Positions 22,378 to 28,138 of a stretch of DNA of 28,138 nt are shown here, one piece after another. The notes under the pieces are model-generated. The model was not told the DNA's origin, ran no database searches, and saw only the letters and a program-made list of their open reading frames with translations. The stretch is taken from positions 1-28,138 of the forward strand of contig CAXBPY010000041.1 of the NCBI GenBank assembly GCA_963977675.1, written 5' to 3'. The number at the start of each line of letters is the position of its first letter. The stretch's first letter is position 1. The position numbers were made by a program, and so were the translations under genes. This DNA comes from CAXBPY01 sp003455275. Lineage in GTDB: Bacteria; Bacteroidota; Bacteroidia; Chitinophagales; UBA10324.

Positions 22378-22767
22378 ATGACCGATACCGAAAAACTCAT
22401 TGAGAAAATAACTACCTGCGCTACGCGGGTACATGAAGAATTAGGCCCGGGATTTCCTGAACGGATATATCAGGAAGCACTTGTTAAAGAGTTCCAAAGA
22501 AGCAAAGTGGAATTCAAAACAAAAGAAACAAAAGTTAAAATGCTTGATGGCGTTCCGCACGGTGCCCCAAGGACAGAGTATTATCTTGGAAATATTATGC
22601 TCGAGCTCAAAGCTCTTCCACGGCTTGAGGTCCCGCACATGGTTCTTTTCAGCAATGCACTTTATAAGACCGAACAGGAACTTGGGTTGATGATTAATTT
22701 CGGAACTCAGCAAATGCAAATTCGAACCAGACAGAATACCAGTATTTCTGTTGATGAAGAAGTTTAA
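22378..22767 (+). CDS. GxxExxY protein (PD-(D/E)XK-like family), possibly degenerate
   Basis: A 129-residue cytoplasmic protein. A longer frame from 22195 exists, but the ATG at 22378 follows a good promoter and starts the family directly (MTDTEKLIEKITTCATRVHEELGPGF). The name-giving motif is GFPERIY followed by QEALVKEF; later come NIMLELKAL (the E-x-K of the nuclease-like core) and LGLMINFG near the end. The protein belongs to the GxxExxY family, thought to have a PD-(D/E)XK nuclease-like fold, with no established function. Compared with the pattern I remember, the Asp before the E-x-K strand is not at the usual spacing, and the usual Gln in the following helix is absent (VPHMVLFSNAL). It is monocistronic, bounded by its own promoter and terminator. 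Confidence 0.85.
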   Translation: MTDTEKLIEKITTCATRVHEELGPGFPERIYQEALVKEFQRSKVEFKTKETKVKMLDGVPHGAPRTEYYLGNIMLELKALPRLEVPHMVLFSNALYKTEQELGLMINFGTQQMQIRTRQNTSISVDEEV

Positions 22768-22788
22768 TTAAAATTTCAAAACCATTTT

Positions 22789-22829
22789 CGAAACCCTCTT
22801 TTCAGTTGAACAGAGGGTTTTGTTTTTTT
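22789..22829 (+). terminator. Intrinsic terminator after the GxxExxY gene
   Basis: AAACCCTCT (22791-22799) pairs perfectly with AGAGGGTTT (22812-22820) around a 12-base loop, extended by a G-T and a C-G pair, and is followed by seven T (22823-22829). Confidence 0.85.
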
Positions 22830-22891
22830 CGAACTATCTTATTCAGAATACAGACTTTACAAACTGAAAATGCGTTATTGGCTCGCAAGAA

Positions 22892-22899
22892 TATATTTG
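22892..22899 (+). promoter_or_regulatory. Candidate -7 element TATATTTG
   Basis: A perfect TAnnTTTG ends seven bases before the GTG start at 22907; no matching -33 is visible. It implies either a leaderless GTG-start mRNA or translation from the ATG at 22940 with a leader of about 35 bases. Confidence 0.4.
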
Positions 22900-22906
22900 A
22901 CCGCAG

Positions 22907-25036
22907 GTGAGTAATCTGGTATTTCAATCTCCATCATGGATGCTTTTGTTATGCTTAATCGCAGGGGCATCCTATGCTCTGATACTTTATTTCAGGGAAA
23001 ATCAATTTACAGAAGAAAATCAAAAACGAAAATGGTGGGTATACTTCATCGCTTTTGGAAGAGCAATTACAGTTACACTAGTTTCGGCTCTACTTCTTTC
23101 TCCTCTCTTAAAATTATTTCATAGCGAAACAGAGAAACCAATTATTGTAATTGCACAGGATAATTCTTCAAGTATTAGAATGCATTTCCGGCAAAACGAC
23201 TCATCTGCTTATGTAAAAAATATATCTACATTAAAATCTTCTCTTGAAAAAAATTATACGGTTAAAACATACCTGATTGGAAGCCATGTTCGTGAAGGTT
23301 TTCATGCAGATTATCAAGATGGAAGTACAAACCTCTCGGAATTTTTTTCTCAGTTAGAAAATAATTATTCAAATCAAAACCTTGGCGCGGTTATTCTGGC
23401 GAGTGATGGTGCATATAATGAAGGCAGCAATCCAGTATATGTTTCCGGTGAAAAAATGGCACCGGTATTTACAGTGGCACTTGGAGATACAAGCTCGAAA
23501 CGCGACTTGCTTTTCTCGAAAATGTTTTATAACCGTGTGGCTTATCTTGGAAATAATTTTGTTATACGCAGCGATGTAATGGCCCAGAATTGCCGGAATG
23601 AAAACACAAAGCTGCAGGTATTTCTGGTAGATGAGTCGGGTGAACATCTATTGAAAGAAAAAAATATTGATATCAATTCTGACTATTCGGTAACGCCTGG
23701 TGAATTTGTTTTTCAAGCCGACAAACCCGGCATAATTCATTACCGGTTTTCATTGAATCGTTTAGCAAATGAAATATCCTATTCAAATAATTCTCAGGAT
23801 GTTTTTGTGGAAGTGCTTGAAGTAAAGGAGAAAATTTTATTGCTGGCCAATGCGCCTCATCCTGATGTGGCAGCATTAAAAGAAGCAATTGACCCGGAAA
23901 AAAATTACAAACTCGATATTGTTTATGCCCAGGGAAATAATGCAGATGTAAGAGATTATAGTTTAATAATTTTTCATCAGCTTCCTGCAGGCAACCAAAC
24001 CGCACAGGGAATCTTAGCACAATGTGTTCAGCAAAAAAAATCTATGCTATTTATTACAGGGGCGCTAACAAGTATTTCGCTTTTCAATTCAGTACAAGAT
24101 GCTATAAAAATCAAAGGTTCTAATAATTCTTTGACAGAGTCAACTAATTCTGTAAATACAGATTTCAACCTTTTCAATCTTTCATCAAATACTTTGCAAT
24201 CTCTGAGCGCTTTCCCTCCATTGAAATCACCTTTTGGGGAATACCAAAGTTCGCCAGGGGTTGAAGTTCTATCCTATCAAAAAATTGGCGATGTTGTAAC
24301 AAAGTATCCGCTTATTTCTTTTTATCAATCATTAAATTCAAAAATTGGAATCATAGCCGGAGAAGGAATTTGGCGATGGCGTAATTATGACTTTCTGCAA
24401 CATGGTACCGGTGAGAGTTTTAATGAACTTATGACTCGGATGATTCAGTTTTTATGTGTGAAACCTGATGACAAACAATTCAGCATTACAACCGAAAACA
24501 GTCGCAAAACGGGTAATGAAAAAATGTTTTCTGAAAATGAACCTGTGATTTTTTCAGGGCAACTATTTAATGACACCAGGGAAGCGATTAATTCACCCGA
24601 TGTTAAACTTTTGATTCGGGATTCAAGAGGGAAGGAATACAACTACACGATGAACCGAAGCGGATCGGGATATTCATTAAACGCTGGAAGTTTTTCAACT
24701 GAAAAATATTCTTATACCGCTTCAGTAACATTTAATGGTAAAACCCTAATCGATAAAGGTATTTTCATAATAAGTCCGCTTCAATTAGAAAACACAACTA
24801 CCCATGCTGATTTTCAGTTATTGAATCTCATAAGTACTAAAAGTGGCGGCAAAATGTTTTACGCAAATCAGATATCTGAATTAGAAAATAGTATAGTTAA
24901 AAAAGAAAATATAAAACCAGTAATTTATATGACTCAGAAAACTGAATCACTTATCAATCTGAAATGGTTATTTTTCTTTTTCGCCGGTCTATTGGGGATA
25001 GAATGGTTCGCCAGAAAAATAAATGGTGGTTACTAA
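22907..25036 (+). CDS. vWA-domain membrane protein with complete MIDAS
   Basis: A 709-residue inner-membrane protein. The GTG start at 22907 is chosen because it keeps an N-terminus like that of relatives (FQSPSWMLLLCLIAGASYALILYFR); the ATG at 22940 is the alternative. Membrane helices are at about 10-28 and 49-70, and one at the C-terminus (684-701). Between them lies a periplasmic-side domain with a von Willebrand A fold: D85-x-S87-x-S89 (AQDNSSS), T141 (GSTNL) and D167 (ILASDGAYNEG) form the full metal-ion-dependent adhesion site. Residues about 315-400 (KEKILLLANAPHPDVAALKEAI) resemble a glutamine-amidotransferase-like domain without a visible catalytic triad, seen in related Bacteroidota membrane proteins. 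The remainder is beta-rich. It could bind a protein ligand through Mg2+; no partner is encoded adjacent. Its stop is 2 bp from that of the convergent PKD gene. Confidence 0.8.
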   Translation: MSNLVFQSPSWMLLLCLIAGASYALILYFRENQFTEENQKRKWWVYFIAFGRAITVTLVSALLLSPLLKLFHSETEKPIIVIAQDNSSSIRMHFRQNDSSAYVKNISTLKSSLEKNYTVKTYLIGSHVREGFHADYQDGSTNLSEFFSQLENNYSNQNLGAVILASDGAYNEGSNPVYVSGEKMAPVFTVALGDTSSKRDLLFSKMFYNRVAYLGNNFVIRSDVMAQNCRNENTKLQVFLVDESGEHLLKEKNIDINSDYSVTPGEFVFQADKPGIIHYRFSLNRLANEISYSNNSQDVFVEVLEVKEKILLLANAPHPDVAALKEAIDPEKNYKLDIVYAQGNNADVRDYSLIIFHQLPAGNQTAQGILAQCVQQKKSMLFITGALTSISLFNSVQDAIKIKGSNNSLTESTNSVNTDFNLFNLSSNTLQSLSAFPPLKSPFGEYQSSPGVEVLSYQKIGDVVTKYPLISFYQSLNSKIGIIAGEGIWRWRNYDFLQHGTGESFNELMTRMIQFLCVKPDDKQFSITTENSRKTGNEKMFSENEPVIFSGQLFNDTREAINSPDVKLLIRDSRGKEYNYTMNRSGSGYSLNAGSFSTEKYSYTASVTFNGKTLIDKGIFIISPLQLENTTTHADFQLLNLISTKSGGKMFYANQISELENSIVKKENIKPVIYMTQKTESLINLKWLFFFFAGLLGIEWFARKINGGY

Positions 25037-25038
25037 AA

Positions 25039-28000
25039 TTATTTTAGAAGAGTTACATCACCACTTCCATCAAGAACAAATCCATCAATGTATTCAATTC
25101 TATAGTAATAAACATAAACGCCAACATTGAGTGGCTTATTATGGAATGATCCATCCCAGCCTTCATTATGATCATTTGTCGAGAACACCATGCCACCCCA
25201 GCGATCATAAATTTTAAGTACATAGTTCAGAATGATTCCTGAAGTTTGAATATTGAATAAATCATTGGACTTATCATTGTTAGGTGTGAATGCAGTTGGT
25301 GCCCAGACAGTTTCTGGAGGAAGAACATTAATGATTACAGTCTCACTTGAAGAACACCCATTTGCATCTACCATCACAACTACATAATTAATTGTATCGG
25401 TTGGAGTTGCTATTGGATTTGCAATACTGTCGTTGTTAAGGAAGGTGTTAGGATACCAATGATAACTGACGCCTCCTGATGCTTCAAGTTGAACAGCAGT
25501 TCCTGCAAAAACTGTTGTGCTATCTATGTTTGTTGATACACCGGTCCCGGAATTTACGGTAATGTATAACGGATAAGTAACCGTATCAGCTTCTGAAGAA
25601 TCAAATGCAATTAATGTAACATCATAATTCCCGGGATTGTTAAAGCACACATAAGCAGGATTTGCAGAAGTAGATGTATCCGGTTGCGCTCCGGGAATGA
25701 TCCACAGATACCCTGCCGGATTTCCCAAACTTGTATTCACGAAACTAATACAATCTCCATCGCAGATTGCAGTATCGGAAGCATAGAATTGTGCAAGAAT
25801 TCCTCCGCAATAATTAACAGTTATATAAGCTGTTTGAGTAAGTGTATCGCTAAGAGTTCCGTCAGAAACAACGAGCGAAACATTAAACAAGCCAAGGTTA
25901 TGATAACAAACCGGGGGTGGTACTTGCCCGATAAATGAGGAAGGGCTTCCTCCGGGGAAACTCCATGTCCATGAAGTGGCACCATTGGTGCTTGCATCAG
26001 TGAATGTCACGCAATCATTCATGCAGGGAATATTGTTGTCAACTGTAAACGCTGCGATTGGTCCGCAGTTGGTCACAGTAATATAATTAGGAATATAAAG
26101 TGTATCAAAGTTTCCATTTGCATCAGCCACATATAAAGCTGCATCATAAATTCCCGCGGTATTGTAGCAAATTGCCGGAGGATTTTGTCCTACAAAAAAG
26201 TTTGGCATTCCGCCAGGGAAAGCCCAGGTCCATGAAGTTGCATTCACGCTTGTGTTGTTAAAATTGATGCATTGTCCCTGACAAATATTTGTAGAGGCGG
26301 TATTGAAAGTAGCAACAGGAAGCGGGCAATTATTTACAGTAATATAACCAGGCATATTCATTACATTGTTTCCAAATTGGTCAGCCACTGTAAGGGTTAC
26401 GCCATAAACGCCCGGTGTGTTGTAACAAATGCTGCCCGGATTTTGAAGATTAGATGAAGCGGGCGTTCCACCTGGGAAAGACCAGTTCCACGAAATTAAA
26501 TTTCCGGTGCTTGAATTATTAAATGTGATACAAGTTCCATTACAGAAAGAAGTTATTGGGGTAGAAAAATTCGCTATTGGAGGATTGCAATTTACAACTG
26601 TAATATAGTTGGGCATTGTAAGCGTTGAATTGTTAGTTCCATTGCTTACAGTAAGCGACACATCATAGGTTCCAGGAGTGTTGTAACAGATATTAGTTGG
26701 ATTTTGCAAGTTAGAGGTAAGAGTCGAAGCTCCGTTAAAAGTCCAATTCCATGACACAACTCCACCAACACTTTGATCTGTAAAATCAATGCAATCACCT
26801 ACACAAAGATTTTGGTTAGTTGAAGTAAATGATGGCACTGGTACAGAACAATTATTTACTGTGATATAATTTGTCAAAACCAAAGTATCAGACCCAAAAC
26901 CATTTGAAACAATGAGTGTAACATCATAACTACCAGCAGTGCTGTAGAAAATTGGCGGAGGGTTTGCGTTGCCCTGAACTCCTATATAGCTCGATGGGCT
27001 TCCGCCGGGGAAACTCCATTCAAAATTTGTGGCTGATGGAAGTCCGGTTGAAGTTTCAGTAAAAATTACCGAATCACCTTCGCAAATATTTGTAGCGCTT
27101 GCCGTAAAATTTGATTGAAGGCTAACACAATTGTTTACAATAATCAGGTAAGCATTCGTTGAAGTAGGTGTACCGCAATTATCACTTGCGGTTAACGACA
27201 CCACATAGTTTCCTTGCGTGCTAAAAAGCACAGTAGGATTTTGCTGAGTAGAAGTGTTAGGAGATCCACCTCCTCCGAAATCCCAAGCCCATACTGAAGC
27301 AGGGCCAAAGGTTGTGTTTGTAAATGTTACCGAATCTCCATAACAAATATTTTGTGGCGACCAGGTGAAATCAGCGAAGTAATTTATTGCCTGACTATAA
27401 ACAACTATACTATCAATGGCTACCGAAGGATCAGAGCCAAGTCCGTCATTATTGTTGTGCCAGTTAAACCCAATTTTAACATTAGGGTTGTTGACTGCCG
27501 ACGGAGGCAATGCTACAGAATATGCAGTCCATAATCCTTGCGGATTACATGTAAGTGCCGTCGGCAATGGGTTTACAATTACAGTCCAGGAAGCACCATC
27601 CCAGTATTCAAGTGAAAAATAATCAATATTATTTTGACCACGAAGCATGTATCTGAAATGAAGGTAAACGGGAGAACCGGAACAGGAGCAATTAATTAAA
27701 GGTGACTCTGCCCTTTTGTTCGTCAATGTATTAGTTATTATTCCGCCTGCATCATATGCAGCACCGCAATCACCTGTAGGACAAACAAAATTTGGTAGAC
27801 TTCCGACATGCAGGGTTGCATTTCCAGCGCAGCCACTTCCACACTGGCCAATCAAATTCCCATTTTCTTCACAACTAACAAACCACTCATTAGCTTCAGC
27901 TCCGTTTGCGCCTGTTGTTGTCACCGTCCATCCGTTAAATCCATTTGCGAGAGTGTTTTGAGCGCTGGCAGGAAAAGAAAAATCTTCAACCCAATGAGTA

Positions 28001-28071
28001 GTTTGAGCATTAGCAAATGAAGCAATTAACAAAAATGAAATTGCTGATAAAATCTTATAAGGAGAAATCAT
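25039..28071 (-). CDS. Giant secreted PKD-repeat protein with type B T9SS sorting domain
   Basis: A 1010-residue protein exported by Sec and then by the type IX secretion system. Order: signal peptide (1-22, MISPYKILSAISFLLIASFANA); an N-terminal jelly-roll-like domain (about 25-228) with eight cysteines and VYLHFRYMLRGQNNIDYFSLEYWDG; seven tandem PKD domains (231-315, 316-408, 409-495, 496-582, 583-669, 670-755, 756-842), each with a W-x-(W/F)-x-F/P-G core and a G-x-Y-x-V/A-x-L strand; an Ig-like segment (843-920); and a C-terminal gliding-motility-associated domain (921-1010) with WAPTAFTPNNDKSND, IYDRWGGMVF, GWDG and GVYVYYYRIEY. The last is the type B sorting signal. The protein is likely a surface adhesin or matrix protein. 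Cysteines vary in register along the array (see findings). It opens 67 bp from the window edge, so its promoter region is only partly visible. Confidence 0.93.
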   Translation of the reverse strand: MISPYKILSAISFLLIASFANAQTTHWVEDFSFPASAQNTLANGFNGWTVTTTGANGAEANEWFVSCEENGNLIGQCGSGCAGNATLHVGSLPNFVCPTGDCGAAYDAGGIITNTLTNKRAESPLINCSCSGSPVYLHFRYMLRGQNNIDYFSLEYWDGASWTVIVNPLPTALTCNPQGLWTAYSVALPPSAVNNPNVKIGFNWHNNNDGLGSDPSVAIDSIVVYSQAINYFADFTWSPQNICYGDSVTFTNTTFGPASVWAWDFGGGGSPNTSTQQNPTVLFSTQGNYVVSLTASDNCGTPTSTNAYLIIVNNCVSLQSNFTASATNICEGDSVIFTETSTGLPSATNFEWSFPGGSPSSYIGVQGNANPPPIFYSTAGSYDVTLIVSNGFGSDTLVLTNYITVNNCSVPVPSFTSTNQNLCVGDCIDFTDQSVGGVVSWNWTFNGASTLTSNLQNPTNICYNTPGTYDVSLTVSNGTNNSTLTMPNYITVVNCNPPIANFSTPITSFCNGTCITFNNSSTGNLISWNWSFPGGTPASSNLQNPGSICYNTPGVYGVTLTVADQFGNNVMNMPGYITVNNCPLPVATFNTASTNICQGQCINFNNTSVNATSWTWAFPGGMPNFFVGQNPPAICYNTAGIYDAALYVADANGNFDTLYIPNYITVTNCGPIAAFTVDNNIPCMNDCVTFTDASTNGATSWTWSFPGGSPSSFIGQVPPPVCYHNLGLFNVSLVVSDGTLSDTLTQTAYITVNYCGGILAQFYASDTAICDGDCISFVNTSLGNPAGYLWIIPGAQPDTSTSANPAYVCFNNPGNYDVTLIAFDSSEADTVTYPLYITVNSGTGVSTNIDSTTVFAGTAVQLEASGGVSYHWYPNTFLNNDSIANPIATPTDTINYVVVMVDANGCSSSETVIINVLPPETVWAPTAFTPNNDKSNDLFNIQTSGIILNYVLKIYDRWGGMVFSTNDHNEGWDGSFHNKPLNVGVYVYYYRIEYIDGFVLDGSGDVTLLK
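25546..27381 (-). repeat. Seven tandem PKD-coding repeats, about 255-280 bp each
   Basis: Within the PKD gene, seven units of 85-93 codons follow one another without linkers. Units 3 and 4 are the most alike (SNLQNP, ICYNTPG and YITV blocks), suggesting a more recent duplication. Divergence is otherwise large, so the array is old and unlikely to be prone to slippage. Confidence 0.85.
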
Positions 28072-28138
28072 CCGTTCAAATCAATATTTTTCAGGCGATA
28101 AATATATCTTGTGAAGGCAATACAGAAATCAAATCTTC

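Noticed and set aside
22870..22914. 14-codon upstream frame before the vWA gene (ATG at 22870)
   Set aside because: It would begin upstream of the candidate promoter element and overlap the GTG start out of frame; there is no sign of a leader-peptide attenuator.
25546..27381. CRISPR-like or tandem DNA repeat array
   Set aside because: The periodicity is about 260 bp, divergent at the DNA level, and fully explained by PKD protein domains.

Overview
This 28 kb window is chromosomal DNA of a member of the Bacteroidota, probably from a lineage with a type IX secretion system (T9SS) and possibly gliding. The evidence is a set of families typical of the phylum (DUF6029 barrel, Omp28-like lipoprotein, DUF6427, DUF4834, DUF3109, OmpA with thrombospondin type-3 repeats), a giant PKD protein ending in a gliding-motility-type (type B) T9SS sorting domain, promoter matches of the Bacteroidota form TTTG-N18..21-TAnnTTTG, and start codons without Shine-Dalgarno sequences. 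Base composition is moderately AT-rich. I see no rRNA, tRNA, insertion sequence, integrase, phage gene or CRISPR array; most of the window looks like ordinary core genome, with a few lineage-specific envelope genes.

Layout. (1) 1-2227, minus strand: an edge-truncated polytopic membrane protein and a PagL/acyloxyacyl-hydrolase-like beta-barrel. (2) 2282-8257, plus strand: a secreted protein of unknown function, a DUF6427 membrane protein, a stand-alone DsbD-alpha domain protein, purQ, and a full-length DsbD. (3) 8380-9719: metK with a good promoter and a short structured leader. (4) 9935-13243, minus strand: the run pheT - coiled-coil protein - zapA - DUF4834 protein, in that transcription order. 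(5) 13281-15849, minus strand: a two-gene unit of a DUF6029 outer-membrane barrel and an Omp28-like thioredoxin-fold lipoprotein. (6) 15992-18718: two divergently transcribed class V aminotransferases of the isopenicillin-N-epimerase-like group, one with a Tat signal. (7) 18738-20625: a perfect palindromic terminator and an OmpA-family protein with its own promoter. (8) 20680-22256, minus strand: polyprenyl diphosphate synthase and a DUF3109 cysteine-rich protein, divergent from a GxxExxY protein. (9) 22907-28071: a vWA membrane protein and, convergent with it, the 1010-residue T9SS-exported PKD protein.

Functional themes. Housekeeping functions are purine synthesis (PurQ), S-adenosylmethionine synthesis (MetK), tRNA charging (PheT), Z-ring assembly (ZapA and its partner) and quinone side chains (polyprenyl synthase). 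The other theme is the envelope and thiol chemistry outside the cytoplasm: DsbD with a duplicated alpha domain, an Omp28-like CxxC lipoprotein paired with a barrel carrying a C-x4-C near its C-terminus, and a secreted PKD array whose cysteines vary in step from repeat to repeat. I found no unmistakable new defence or mobile system. The observations most worth testing are the PKD cysteine pattern, the DsbD-alpha duplication around purQ, the Omp28/DUF6029 redox pair, and the Asn in place of the expected catalytic Glu in the PagL-like protein.
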